A stretch of DNA of 64,000 bases, taken from positions 124,001 to 188,000 of the forward strand of contig NZ_CP026304.1 in NCBI RefSeq assembly GCF_003054555.1. Reading direction: 5' to 3'. The notes beneath the pieces are model-generated. The model made no database searches and was not told the DNA's origin. It saw only the letters and a program-made list of their open reading frames with translations. This document shows positions 18,358 to 27,300 of this stretch, one piece after another. This stretch comes from Streptomyces lunaelactis. Its GTDB lineage: Bacteria; Actinomycetota; Actinomycetes; Streptomycetales; Streptomycetaceae. Position numbers and translations under genes: made by a program. Numbering within the stretch: position 1 is the first letter of the stretch; each line of letters starts with the position of its first letter.

Positions 18358-19137
18358 ATGGGTGCTCAGGACGGCCCCACGCTCATCAGATCCGTGCAGC
18401 GGGCCTTCCGCTTGATGGAAGCAGCAGGGGCTCACGAGGGCGGCGCCCCGGCGAAGCAGCTGGCACGCGAGGCAGGGCTGCCCCTGGCCACCACGTACCA
18501 CCTGCTGCGGACCCTGACCCACGACGGTTATCTGCGGAAGCTGGACGACGGTGCGTTCGTCATCGGGGACAAGCTGCGCAGGCTGCACACCGGGAGCCGC
18601 GGACAGGGGCTGCTCACCCGTGTCCGTCCCACGCTGGCCGCTCTGCGGGACGAACTCTCGGCCGCCACGTACCTGACCTTCTACGAGGAGGGCGAGATCC
18701 GGGTCGCCGACATCGTCGACGGCCCCCGGGCACCACGGGTCGACCTCTGGGTGGGATTCGAGGACGCCGGGCACGCCACGGCGCTGGGCAAGTCCGTACT
18801 GCGCGAGCTGGACGACGACTCCCGCAACGAGTACCTCTCCCGGCACACCCTCGCCGACCTCACGCCCCGCACCATCACCAGCCCCTCCGAACTCCTCCGG
18901 CGACTCGACACATCTCCCAACGCCCCCGGCGCCATGGACATGGAGGAGTACTCCCTCGGCACGGTCTGCGTCGCCGTGCCCGTGTACAGCGGGAACACGC
19001 TCGGCTCGCTGGGTGTCTCCCTCCGGGCCGACCGGATCTCCCGTATCGAAGACGCCCGGGCGCGGCTCGAAGAAGTCCGGGCCCGACTGCTGCCGACCGC
19101 GAGCCGCGTGACCAGGGGTCTTTCGCTCACTATCTGA
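18358..19137 (+). CDS. IclR-family transcriptional regulator
   Basis: This 259-residue regulator has a winged helix at residues about 10-70 (SVQRAFRLMEAAGAHEGGAP; LAREAGLPLATTYHLLRTLT; GYLRKLDDGAFVIG), then the GAF-like effector domain (LRDELSAATYLTFYEEGEIR; GHATALGKSVLREL; EEYSLGTVCVAVPVYSG). The Ala-Thr-Ala-Leu-Gly-Lys segment is a hallmark of the effector pocket in this family. It is transcribed away from the aldo/keto reductase with 129 bases between, so a shared control region is likely. The inducer is unknown. Confidence 0.9.
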   Translation: MGAQDGPTLIRSVQRAFRLMEAAGAHEGGAPAKQLAREAGLPLATTYHLLRTLTHDGYLRKLDDGAFVIGDKLRRLHTGSRGQGLLTRVRPTLAALRDELSAATYLTFYEEGEIRVADIVDGPRAPRVDLWVGFEDAGHATALGKSVLRELDDDSRNEYLSRHTLADLTPRTITSPSELLRRLDTSPNAPGAMDMEEYSLGTVCVAVPVYSGNTLGSLGVSLRADRISRIEDARARLEEVRARLLPTASRVTRGLSLTI

Positions 19138-19236
19138 AAATCCAGTCCTTGCGGCTTCCGCTCAGCTGCCTGTTCTATGGAGGAAACGGACATTCAGGCG
19201 TGCGCGCCGTGAGTCAGGAGAGTTGCGGCAGAGAAC

Positions 19237-20397
19237 ATGAGCCACGCCCGGGATCATCAGCGCGACCGCCGGCTCATGAAGCGGCACCTACGACGGCTCA
19301 CCGCCGCGCGCCTGGCCGCCGTCGTGCCCGTACTGATCGTCTGCGCCGTCGCCCTGGTCGCCCTCATCGGCGGAGCCGGACTGAGCTGGCTGCCGGTGCT
19401 CGCCGTCGGGCCCGCGCTGGCCGCCGCCACCAGCAGGCCGCGGGGAGTCCTCCGGATCGGCATCCTCGCCGTGGCGCTGGGCGCCGCACTCGGAGCCAGG
19501 GGCGGTGCGCCGGGCCGCGAGCAGGCGATCGTGCTGTCCTCGCTGGGCGCTGTGACGCTGGCGAGCGCCCTGGCCAGTGCGTTGCGTGTACGCCGCGAAC
19601 GGGTACTGGCGGCCGTCCGCTCGGTCGCCGAGGCCGCGCAGCACGCGCTCCTCAAGCCCGTACCGGCGACGGTCGGCGAGTTCCAGGTGGCCGTCCGGTA
19701 CAGCGCCGCCGCGGCGGAGGCGCGCATCGGCGGGGACCTGTACGCGCTGGTGCCCACCGAGTACGGGGTCAGGATGATCGTCGGCGACGTGCGCGGCAAG
19801 GGCCTGCCCGCGGTGGGCACCGCCGCTCTGGTCCTCGGTGTCTTCCGCGAGGCCGCCTACGACGAGCCGGACCTCCTTGACGTCGTCGGAAGGATCGAGC
19901 GGAGCCTGGCGCGCAACCTGGGTGCCGACGACTTCGTCACAGCGGTCGTCGCCGGGTACCCCGAGTCCGGGCGCATGGAGGTGGTCAACTGCGGACACGC
20001 CCCGCCGCTTCTGGTCCGTGATTCCACCGTCCTGCCCGTCGAGCCGACGCATCCGGCTCCGCCGCTCGGGCTGCGTGCCCTCTCCGGCGAGACCCCGACT
20101 CTCCAGGTCCTGCCCTTCGCCGACGGCGACCAACTGCTCCTCTACACCGACGGCGTCACCGAGGCCCGCAACCACGGCCGCGAGTTCTACCCGCTCGCCG
20201 AGCGGGTGGCGCACCACGTGTCGGACGAGCCGTCCCGCACGCTTGCCGGTCTCCACGACGAACTGCTGGCCCACGTCGGCGGCCGCCTCCACGACGACGC
20301 GGCACTGCTCCTGCTCCGCAAGCCGACCGCCGCCGACGGGCAGGTATGCGCCCAGCCGAAGGGTCCGAACGCAGCTGTGGAAGACGCGCGGTTGTGA
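19237..20397 (+). CDS. PP2C-family (SpoIIE-type) serine/threonine phosphatase, membrane-bound
   Basis: This 386-residue protein has two to three N-terminal membrane helices (about 25-120: VVPVLIVCAVALVALIGGAG; IGILAVALGAALGA), a short linker helix (RSVAEAAQHALLKPVPATVG) and a PP2C domain (about 145-370). The metal-binding aspartates are in ARIGGDLYAL, IVGDVRGKGLP, LYTDGVTEAR and LHDDAALLLL, so catalysis should be intact. In Streptomyces such RsbU-like enzymes dephosphorylate anti-sigma-factor antagonists. No sensor domain is visible beyond the membrane part. It follows the IclR gene by 99 bases. Confidence 0.9.
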   Translation: MSHARDHQRDRRLMKRHLRRLTAARLAAVVPVLIVCAVALVALIGGAGLSWLPVLAVGPALAAATSRPRGVLRIGILAVALGAALGARGGAPGREQAIVLSSLGAVTLASALASALRVRRERVLAAVRSVAEAAQHALLKPVPATVGEFQVAVRYSAAAAEARIGGDLYALVPTEYGVRMIVGDVRGKGLPAVGTAALVLGVFREAAYDEPDLLDVVGRIERSLARNLGADDFVTAVVAGYPESGRMEVVNCGHAPPLLVRDSTVLPVEPTHPAPPLGLRALSGETPTLQVLPFADGDQLLLYTDGVTEARNHGREFYPLAERVAHHVSDEPSRTLAGLHDELLAHVGGRLHDDAALLLLRKPTAADGQVCAQPKGPNAAVEDARL

Positions 20398-20494
20398 CGG
20401 TCTCCGTGCTCCGTGCCGGGGCACGCTGCATGGCAACCCCCGGTGGGTTCGCGCGTCGTGACGCCGGACGCGGGCGGCCGGCTAGGGCGTGTGC

Positions 20495-21088
20495 CTAGCT
20501 CCGCAGTAGCCGGGAGGTCTGCGCCCACAGCCCGTCCAGCACGGACGGGTCATTCGCCAGCTTCGCGAACATGACCATGCCTTCCAGCTGGGCGAGTACC
20601 GCGCGGGCGGTGTCGCGGGTCGCGGCCGGGGCGGGGATCGTGCCCTGTTCCGCCGCGTCCGCCAGCGTGGCGTGGACCAGGTCGATCTGCTCGTCGAAGA
20701 TCTCCGTCAGCCGGGTCTGGACGACCGCGTCCTGGGTGCTCAGCTCCAGCGCCAGATTGCCGAACAGGCAGCCGTTGACCGCGCCGCCCTCTGTCTTCGC
20801 CGTGCGCTGGGCGGCAGCCTGGTCGAGGAAGAGCCGTTCCAGCTGGTCCTCCGCCGACCCGTCGCTGCGCAGGGTCGCCACCCAGCCGGGCCGCTGGGCC
20901 GCCCAGTGGGCGTTGATCGTCTCGATCGTCAGGGCCTGCTTCGACTCGAAGAAGTGGTAGAAGCTGCCCTTCCTCACGTCCGCGCGAGCACAGATCTCGG
21001 CGACGCCGATCGTGCCGTAACCGCGGCTCAGCATCAGGCCGCAGGCCGCGTCCAGCAGTCGTTCCCGTGCCGTGCTCGTCCGTCCCAT
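20495..21088 (-). CDS. TetR-family transcriptional regulator
   Basis: This 197-residue repressor has the TetR DNA-binding domain at residues 3-55 (RERLLDAACGLMLSRGYGTI; EICARADVRKGSFYHFFESK) and a helical ligand-binding domain resembling the YxaF/LmrA type (QAAAQRTAKTEGGAVNGCLF; LAQLEGMVMFAKLANDP). I chose ATG 21088. An upstream in-frame start would run into the operator. It is divergent from the flavoprotein and nitronate monooxygenase genes. A perfect palindrome in the shared gap is its likely binding site, so it would repress both itself and the enzymes. Confidence 0.9.
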   Translation of the reverse strand: MGRTSTARERLLDAACGLMLSRGYGTIGVAEICARADVRKGSFYHFFESKQALTIETINAHWAAQRPGWVATLRSDGSAEDQLERLFLDQAAAQRTAKTEGGAVNGCLFGNLALELSTQDAVVQTRLTEIFDEQIDLVHATLADAAEQGTIPAPAATRDTARAVLAQLEGMVMFAKLANDPSVLDGLWAQTSRLLRS

Positions 21089-21106
21089 GCCGATGAGTAT
21101 ACGGGT

Positions 21107-21137
21107 GGTCAACTATCAGGGTGGTTTTTAGTTGACC
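21107..21137. promoter_or_regulatory. Palindromic operator for the TetR-type repressor
   Basis: GGTCAACTA (21107-21115) and TAGTTGACC (21129-21137) form a perfect 9-base inverted repeat with a 13-base spacer. It lies between the divergent TetR gene and the flavoprotein gene. Its AT-rich right half (TTTTTAGTTGACC) stands out from the GC-rich surroundings. Location and symmetry are as expected for autoregulation by TetR-family repressors. Confidence 0.8.
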
Positions 21138-21204
21138 GGTCGCCTACTGTCCTCGGCAGAGGGTGGGAAACCCCGCCGACACCATGACCTGCGAGGACTT
21201 CGAC

Positions 21205-21813
21205 ATGCCCAAAAACATCACGATCGCCGTTGCCTTCCACAGCGGCTACGGCCACACCGCCCGCCAGGCTCGTGCGGTCGCTGCCGGAGCCGGGTCGGTG
21301 CCCGGAGCCCAGGCCGAGCTGTGTGACGTGGCCGTCGTGGACGACCGGCTGTGGGAGACGCTGGCCGCCGCCGATGCGATCGTCTTCGGTACACCGACCT
21401 ACATGGGCAGCCAGTCCGCCGTCTTCCAGGCATTCGCCGAGGCCAGCGCCCCGGTCTGGATGAAGCAGGGCTGGGCCGGAAAGCTCGCCGCCGGCTTCAC
21501 CAACTCCGCAAGCGTCAACGGCGACAAGCTGAACGTCCTGGTCTCTCTCGCGCTCTTCGCCGCGCAGCACGGCATGAACTGGGTCTCGCTGGGCCTGCCG
21601 CCCGGCGGTGAGTACTCCACGAGCGGAACCCCCGAGGACCTCAACCGCCTCGGCGGCTTCCTCGGCGCGATGGCCCAGTCGCCGTCCGACCTCGGTCCGG
21701 ACGACGCCCCGTCCGGGGCGGATCTGCGGACCGCCGAGCACCTCGGGCGCCGGGTGGCCGAGACCGCACTCGAGCAGGTGTCGGGCCGCACGGCGCTCGC
21801 CCTCGCGCTGTGA
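21205..21813 (+). CDS. Flavodoxin-like NAD(P)H-dependent reductase (WrbA-type)
   Basis: This 202-residue flavodoxin-fold protein has an FMN phosphate-binding loop in VAFHSGYGHTARQA (about residues 8-21), the flavin-contact stretch IVFGTPTYMGSQSA (about 66-79), and FAAQHGMNWVSLGLPPGG in the second half, all typical of the WrbA-type quinone reductase group. I chose ATG 21205, with GAGG eight bases upstream. An in-frame ATG at 21184 adds seven residues. It is likely co-transcribed with the nitronate monooxygenase gene, 58 bases downstream, and controlled by the divergent TetR protein. Confidence 0.88.
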   Translation: MPKNITIAVAFHSGYGHTARQARAVAAGAGSVPGAQAELCDVAVVDDRLWETLAAADAIVFGTPTYMGSQSAVFQAFAEASAPVWMKQGWAGKLAAGFTNSASVNGDKLNVLVSLALFAAQHGMNWVSLGLPPGGEYSTSGTPEDLNRLGGFLGAMAQSPSDLGPDDAPSGADLRTAEHLGRRVAETALEQVSGRTALALAL

Positions 21814-21871
21814 ACGCCCTCAATCCCCTGAATGCCCCGAGAGCTCTCCATGTCCTGAAGGGAAGACCGTC

Positions 21872-22978
21872 ATGACCAACGGGAAGCGCTCTTGGGCCCG
21901 CGGCCGGCTCGCCGAGCTGCTGGGCCTCGAAGTTCCCGTCGTGCAGGGCCCGTTCGGCGGCGGGCTGTCGTCCGTGGCGCTCGCCTCCGCCGTCTCCGAG
22001 GGCGGCGGGCTCGGCTCGTACGGAGGACACATCCTCACCCCGGACGGGATCGGCGAGCTCGTGGGCGAGCTACGAAAGGCCACCGCCCGGCCCTTCGCGG
22101 TCAACCTCTGGGTCCCGCACCCCGACGAAGCCGCGGCACCGCCCGACCGTGACCGGATGGCCCGGTACGCCGGGCTCCTGCGCCCGTGGTTCGAGGAACT
22201 CGGGCTGCCGACCGGCCAGTTGGAGGAGCCACCGCCCGCCCCGGCCTTCGCGGAGCAGATCGACGCGCTGCTCGCGGCGGAGCCGCCGGTGATCAGCTTC
22301 GTGATGGGCATTCCCGAGGCCCGCGTGCTTGACGAGGCCCGACGCCGGGGCATCCGGACCGTCGGTACGGCGACCACCGTCGAGGAGGCCCTCGCGATCG
22401 AGGCGGCGGGCATGGACGCCGTCGTCGCCTCGGGCAGTGACGCGGGAGGGCACCGCGGCTCGTTCCTGCGCCCCGTGAACGAGTCCCTCGTCGGGACCTT
22501 CTCCCTTGTCCCGCAGGTCGCGCAGGCCGTGTCGATCCCGGTCGTGGCCGCCGGCGGCATCGCCGACGGCCGGGGAATCGCCGCCGCGCTGACACTGGGG
22601 GCGGACGGAGTGCAGATCGGCACCGGCTTCCTGGCGACCGAGGAGTCAGGCGCGAGCGCCATTCACCGGGCCGCGCTGCAGGGCCCCGACGCGCATACGA
22701 CTGTACTGACCCGTGCTTTCTCGGGGCGGCTCGCGCGGGCCATCCCCAACCGCTTCACGCGTGAGGCGCTGGCGTACGAGAACGAACTGGCGCACTATCC
22801 GCTCCAGTACACACTCACCCGCCCGCTGCGCACAGCGGCCGCGGAACGCGGTCTGGCCGAGTACGTCAACCTCTGGTCCGGACAGGCGGCAGCGCTCACC
22901 CGGCCGCGCGGCGCCCGCGACTACCTCGTCGAGCTCATCGCCGGGACGGAGGCGGCGCTGGGCCACGTGGCGCCCTAG
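21872..22978 (+). CDS. Nitronate monooxygenase (2-nitropropane dioxygenase family)
   Basis: This 368-residue FMN-dependent TIM-barrel enzyme oxidises alkyl nitronates. Visible landmarks are VPVVQGPFGGGLSSVALASA, PFAVNLWVPHP, IRTVGTATTVEEALAIEAAG, the catalytic-His region VASGSDAGGHRGSF, and the flavin-phosphate region PVVAAGGIADGRGIAAALTL then GADGVQIGTGFLATEES. It lies downstream of a flavodoxin-like reductase under a TetR repressor, which suggests a detoxification unit. Truncated IS1182 sequence begins almost directly after its stop. Confidence 0.92.
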   Translation: MTNGKRSWARGRLAELLGLEVPVVQGPFGGGLSSVALASAVSEGGGLGSYGGHILTPDGIGELVGELRKATARPFAVNLWVPHPDEAAAPPDRDRMARYAGLLRPWFEELGLPTGQLEEPPPAPAFAEQIDALLAAEPPVISFVMGIPEARVLDEARRRGIRTVGTATTVEEALAIEAAGMDAVVASGSDAGGHRGSFLRPVNESLVGTFSLVPQVAQAVSIPVVAAGGIADGRGIAAALTLGADGVQIGTGFLATEESGASAIHRAALQGPDAHTTVLTRAFSGRLARAIPNRFTREALAYENELAHYPLQYTLTRPLRTAAAERGLAEYVNLWSGQAAALTRPRGARDYLVELIAGTEAALGHVAP

Positions 22979-23903
22979 AAGACTGATGAAGATGTTGGGT
23001 TCTGCCCCCGTCGCGTGAGTGGCGGGGCCAGACTCGTTGTTGTGGTGCAGGGTGAGTGGGTCGGGGAGACGGTCGGGCCTGATGTGTGGGAGACCTGCCG
23101 GGAGTTGATCCCGGCGGGGAGTGTGTTCGCGTTCCTGGCCGAGCATCGGGGTGCGCTGTTCCCGGCGGTGATGTTCGCGGACATGTATCCGTCGGCGAAC
23201 GGGCGTCCGTCCATGCCGCCGCAAATCCTGGCCGCGGCGATCACTCTGCAGGCCCTGCACGGCATGTCGGACTTCGAGACGGTCCAGGAACTGCGCTGTG
23301 ACCTGCGGTGGAAAGCCGCGTGCGGGCTCGGTCTGAAGGACATGGCATTCGATCCGTCGCTGCTGGCCTACTTCCGCCGTCGGCTGGCCCGCTCTGCCCG
23401 GCCGGACCGTGTCTTCGAGGCGGTGCGGGAGGTCGTCAAGGCCACCGGTGTCCTCAAGGGCAAGCACCGGCGGGCGCTGGATTCCACCGTGCTGGACGAC
23501 GCGGTGGCCACCCAGGACACCGTCACCCAGATCATCGCCGCCGTCCGGGCGGTGATCCGCGAGGTCCCCGGCGCCGCCGAAGTGGCCGCGGGGCAGTGCA
23601 CCGCCCACGACTACACCGACCCAGGCAAACCGAAGATCGCCTGGAACGACCCCGAGGCACGGGCCGGCCTGGTCGGCGACGCGCTGCGGCTGCTGGGGCA
23701 TCTACCCGAGCAGGAACTGGGTGAGAAGGCCGCGAACGCGGTCGGCATCCTGGCCCTGGTCGCAGGCCAGGACGTCGAGCCCGCCGAGGACTCCGACGGC
23801 CGGGACGGACGCTGGCGCATCACCCAGGGGACCGCCCACGACCGGATGGTCTCCACTGTCGACCCCGAGTCCCGGCACGTGCACAAAGACCGAGTAATTG
23901 TCA
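22979..23903 (+). pseudogene. IS1182-family transposase, 3'-truncated
   Basis: The frame (start 23015) opens like IS1182 transposases (ELIPAGSVFAFLAEHRGALF; FADMYPSANGRPSMPPQILA; FETVQELRCDLRWKAACGLG; KHRRALDSTVLDDAVATQDT). It goes normally to RWRITQGTAHDRMVSTVDPE and SRHVHKDR at about 23903. After that the sequence is unrelated, so about 200 residues with the later catalytic residues are missing. The element start is probably in 22979-23014, next to the preceding stop codon. Confidence 0.85.
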
Positions 23904-23994
23904 AGACCTGTGGATGGGGTGGGGATGTCGCCTCTCGTTGCGCCGCGTCCCCCCAAAGAAGAGCGAAGCTTCGTCACTCCGCTCACCGGACCGC

Positions 23995-24408
23995 TCAGGA
24001 GAAGTCCGCAGCGGTGATGCCGTCGGGGTGTCCGGGTGGCCACTCCACCAACTCGATCCGGTAGCCATCCGGGTCGGTGAGCCACGACGTCTTCGGGCCG
24101 CGAGGGCCGCCCGGGTACTGGACAGGTCCCGGCTCCAGGCCGGCGTCGGTCAGCCGCTCCAGGGTGGCGGCCAGTGTGTCCACCTGGATCGCGAGGTGGT
24201 CGAAACCGCTGCCCACGTCGACGCGTCCGCCGACGGGACGGTGGACCAGTTCGAGCGAGGCCGCCGTTTCGCCGGGGAACTTGAGGATCACGAGGCGACT
24301 CCCGTCGCCGCCGTCGACCCTGCCCAGCTCGATGTAGCCCAAGCCGGTGTAGAAATCGAGCGAGCGGTCCAGGTCGGTGACGCGGTAGGCGACGAAGAGC
24401 GTCTTCAT
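23995..24408 (-). CDS. VOC-family protein (glyoxalase/dioxygenase fold)
   Basis: This 137-residue protein has the paired beta-alpha-beta-beta-beta modules of the vicinal oxygen chelate superfamily (FVAYRVTDLDRSLDFYTGLG; FDHLAIQVDTLAATLERLTD; TSWLTDPDGYRIELVEWPPG). A His in FDHLAIQ and a Glu in IELVEW are possible metal ligands, as in glyoxalase I. Its start overlaps the stop of the DHFR-like gene by four bases. It lies just past the IS1182 fragment. Confidence 0.85.
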   Translation of the reverse strand: MKTLFVAYRVTDLDRSLDFYTGLGYIELGRVDGGDGSRLVILKFPGETAASLELVHRPVGGRVDVGSGFDHLAIQVDTLAATLERLTDAGLEPGPVQYPGGPRGPKTSWLTDPDGYRIELVEWPPGHPDGITAADFS

Positions 24409-24989
24409 GCGGTCTCCTCGGGTCGACGGACCCGGTAGCGGAGGTGCGTGACGTCTCGGTCCTCGAGCCGTCGCACGAGGTCGAGTTCGATGTGATCACC
24501 ACCGAGGTGGTCGAACAGCCGCCGGCCGTCCCCGAGGAGGACCTGAACCAGGTGGATCTCCATCTCGTCCACTTGCCCGGCTCGGAGGAGCGCTTGGGCC
24601 GCGCCCGCCCCATGGACCATCACTGGCCGGTCCCCGGCGGCCGCGCGAGCCTGACGGGCGCAGTCCTCGACGTCGGTGACGAATCGCGCGTGGCCGGGTG
24701 GCACGTCCCCGTCGTCCACATGGTGGGTGAGGACGAAGATCGGTACACCGTCGTGATGGTCGCCCTGCCAACGCCCGGCGAGTTCGAAAGTCCGACGGCC
24801 GGAGATTACCGCGCCGGTCGCCAACGCCTCGCGATAAACCTGTCCGCTGGGACCGTCGGATTCCCGGTCGTCGAGCCAGTTGAAAAGACGTCCACCGGCA
24901 CGTCCGAGCTCCTGGCCCGGTCGATCGTCCGGACCGGCGACGTAGCCGTCGAGCGACATCGACATGTACAGCCGAATCGGATTGCTCAT
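24405..24989 (-). CDS. Dihydrofolate reductase family protein (RibD C-terminal-like)
   Basis: This 194-residue protein has the RibD_C/DHFR-like fold: IRLYMSMSLDGYVAGPDDRP at the start, AVISGRRTFELAGRWQ, VPIFVLTHH, RPVMVHGAGAAQALLRAGQV and DEMEIHLVQVLLGDGRRLFD. These NADPH-binding features are common to many Streptomyces proteins of unknown substrate. I chose ATG 24989 for its GGAGG five bases upstream; an ATG at 25001 is in frame. Co-translated with the VOC gene (ATGA overlap). Confidence 0.88.
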   Translation of the reverse strand: MSNPIRLYMSMSLDGYVAGPDDRPGQELGRAGGRLFNWLDDRESDGPSGQVYREALATGAVISGRRTFELAGRWQGDHHDGVPIFVLTHHVDDGDVPPGHARFVTDVEDCARQARAAAGDRPVMVHGAGAAQALLRAGQVDEMEIHLVQVLLGDGRRLFDHLGGDHIELDLVRRLEDRDVTHLRYRVRRPEETA

Positions 24990-25032
24990 TCTGGCCTCCA
25001 TCTCTCCTCCATGATGTGGGGATGCTCCGCGT

Positions 25033-25051
25033 CCCGCCCTGTAGGGGCGGG
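25033..25051. repeat. Hairpin resembling an IS200/IS605 right end
   Basis: CCCGCCC (25033-25039) and GGGCGGG (25045-25051) form a 7-base stem with a TGTAG loop, followed by AAGGTCAC. Subterminal hairpins followed by a short TCAC-type end are usual at the right end of IS605-group elements. No tnpA or tnpB gene is present, so it would be a leftover end or a non-autonomous piece. Confidence 0.35.
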
Positions 25052-25138
25052 AAGGTCACAGGGGAAGACTTCAGGCAGCAGGCAAACCCATCGGCCTGAC
25101 GAGGCGTAAGTCAAGAGCAGTCGATCAGTTGAGGTGGT

Positions 25139-26391
25139 TCAGGCTGCGTGAGCCTCGGGGCGTTCGACGAGCCGACCGCGTTCGAAGCAAGCTCCGGCCC
25201 GAACGAGGGCGACGAGGTGGGGTGCGTTCACGGCCCGCCATCGGGCCTGGGCGGACTCGACGAGCTTGAACACCATGGCCAGGGCGGCGGCGCGCTGCCG
25301 GCGCCTCGGGTGACCTTGGTCCGCAGGCGGACGGTGGAGAAGGTCGACTCGATGGGGTTCGTGGTGCGCAGGTGGATCCAGTGCTCGGCGGGGAAGTTGT
25401 AGAACGCCAGCAGTTCGTCGGTGTCGTCGGTGATCTTCTTGACGGCCTTGGGGAACTTGGCGCCGTGGGACTTCTCGAACGCCGCGATGGCCTTGTGCGC
25501 GTGCTCGCGGTCCTCCGCGTTGTAGATCTCCTGCAGGGCCTTCTTCGCGCCGGGCTGGGCGGACTTCGGCAGCGCGTTGGACACGTTTGCGATCTTGTGA
25601 ACCCAGCACCGCTGATGCCGAGTCTCGGGGAATACCTCGGCGATCGCCTTCCAGAAGCCCAGCGCGCCGTCGCCGACCGCGAGGACGGGGGCGCGCATGC
25701 CCCGGCGCTCGCAATCACGCAGCAGATCAGCCCACGAGTTGGCTGATTCGCGGTAGCCGTCGGCCATGGCTATCAGTTCCTTGGTGCCGTCGGCGCGCAC
25801 GCCCATCAGCACGAGCACGCACGACTTCGCCTCGGCGAGGCGGATCTTGAGGTGGATGCCGTCGGCCCAGACGTAGACATAGTCGGACTCCGACAGGCCG
25901 CGCTCGCCGAAGGCTTTGTGGTCAGCCTGCCATTGCGTGGTCAGCCGGGTCACGGTGGCCGGGGAGAGCCCGGCCGAGCTGCCGAGGAACTGCTCCAGCG
26001 CAGGCACGAAGTCCCCAGACGACAGTCCGTGCAGGTAGAGCAGCGGCAGCACCTCGCTGATCTTCGGGGACTTCCGGGCCCAGGGCGGCACGATCGCCGA
26101 GGAAAACCGCTTGCGCTCGCCGGTGGTCACATCAATCCGGCAGTCGTTGACCCGCGGGACCTTCACCTCGACCGACCCCGCCGCGGTGGTGACCATCCGC
26201 GGCTGGTGGTGGCCGTTGCGGACCACCAGCCGGCGCCCCCGGTCGTCCCTCTCGCCGGCGAGCTCGGCTATGTAGGCGTCGACCTCGGCCTCCAGAGCCG
26301 CGGCGAGCATCCGCCGCGCGCCCTCCCGCACGATCTCGTCGATCAAAGAACCGTCCGGCGTGGAGCCGTCGTTGTTGACTACGCTGAGCAT
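25139..26391 (-). pseudogene. IS256-family transposase, frameshifted near the C-terminus
   Basis: The frame from ATG 26391 is a typical IS256 (mutator) transposase: SLIDEIVREGARRMLAAALE; DRGRRLVVRNGHHQPRMVTT; the first Asp in YVYVWADGIHLKIRL; VLAVGDGALGFWKAIAEVFP with the second Asp; WVHKIANVSNALPK; and the Glu in TTNPIESTFSTVRLRTKVTRG. At about 25310 one base is gained or lost. The true C-terminus (AAALAMVFKLVESAQARWRA then VNAPHLVALVRAGACFERGR) continues in another frame to 25139. Full-length otherwise (about 415 residues). It may be inactive, although the catalytic residues precede the shift. Confidence 0.85.
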
Positions 26392-26515
26392 GGGCGTGCC
26401 TTCCCAACCGACGGTGCAACGTCGGTCTACTCGGTGACCTATCGATCACCCGGGAAGGTACGCCCTTCGCGTCCAACCCGAGGCCGATCCACAGACATCC
26501 GAGCTTGCTAAGAAG

Positions 26516-26923
26516 TCAAGCCGCGAGGGCCACCGATGCCGCTGAGGCGGTAGGGAATGCCTTGTCTGGATCGAACTTCTGCCCGCTCTGCAGGCAGTGA
26601 TGAAGACCGCCCAGAAGGCGGTTGAAGACGTTGCGCATGGCGGCGGTATGCCGGTCCCCGAGGGCTCGACGTCGGTCGTATTCGGCTTTGACTTGAGGCG
26701 AGGGCAAGGCTCCGAAGATCCATACGTAGCCTGCGGCGGCAAGGCGCTGGTTCTTCACCCGGCGGTGGCGCACGACGTGGCTCTTGCCGCTGGCGATGGT
26801 GACCGGTGCCGAGCCGGCATACGCCTTGAGCGCTCGGGCGTCGGCAAAGCGCGAGCGGTCATCACCGATCTCGGCCAGGACGCGTGCACCCGTCAGCGGT
26901 CCGATCCCGGGGAAGCTGTTCAT
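26516..26923 (-). pseudogene. IS110-family transposase, C-terminal fragment
   Basis: The 135 codons match the transposase_20 domain of IS110 (IS116/IS902 type): the helix-hairpin-helix-like FPGIGPLTGARVLAEIGDDR, RALKAYAGSAPVTIASGKS, RVKNQRLAAAGYVWIFGAL, and a family-typical tail. The N-terminal DEDD domain is missing: the IS3 element ends exactly at the first codons. The sequence beyond the other IS3 end does not continue the gene, so there was also a deletion. Confidence 0.8.
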
Positions 26924-26973
26924 GAACCGCCCCGGTTCGAATGGAGACTCGATTCCGTGTAAGGATCAGAGTC

Positions 26974-27300
26974 ATGGCACGTCCCTCCTCCTATCCCCCT
27001 GAGCTGCGCAAGCGCGCGGTGCGCATGGTCGCCGAGGTCCGCGGTGACTATCCGACAGAGTCAGCCGCGATCAACGCGGTGATGGCCAAGCTGGGCATCG
27101 GCTCACGCGAGACACTGCGCAAGTGGGTCCGCCAGGACCAGATCGACTCCGGGACCCTGCCGGGGGCGACGAGCGAGGAGTCCGCGCAGATCAAGGCGAT
27201 GAAGAAGGAGATCGCCGAACTCAAGCGCGCGAATGAGATCTTGAAGGCCGCGGCGAGTTTCTTCGCGGCCGAGCTCGACCGGCCACTGCCTCGCTCGTAA
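26974..27300 (+). CDS. IS3-family transposase OrfA
   Basis: This 108-residue OrfA has a helix-turn-helix of the transposase_8 family (SYPPELRKRAVRMVAEVRGD; LGIGSRETLRKWVRQDQIDS) and a leucine-zipper-like helix (AQIKAMKKEIAELKRANEIL). ATG 26974 is the family-usual start (MARPSSYPPEL). OrfB starts in the -1 frame around its end. Confidence 0.88.
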   Translation: MARPSSYPPELRKRAVRMVAEVRGDYPTESAAINAVMAKLGIGSRETLRKWVRQDQIDSGTLPGATSEESAQIKAMKKEIAELKRANEILKAAASFFAAELDRPLPRS

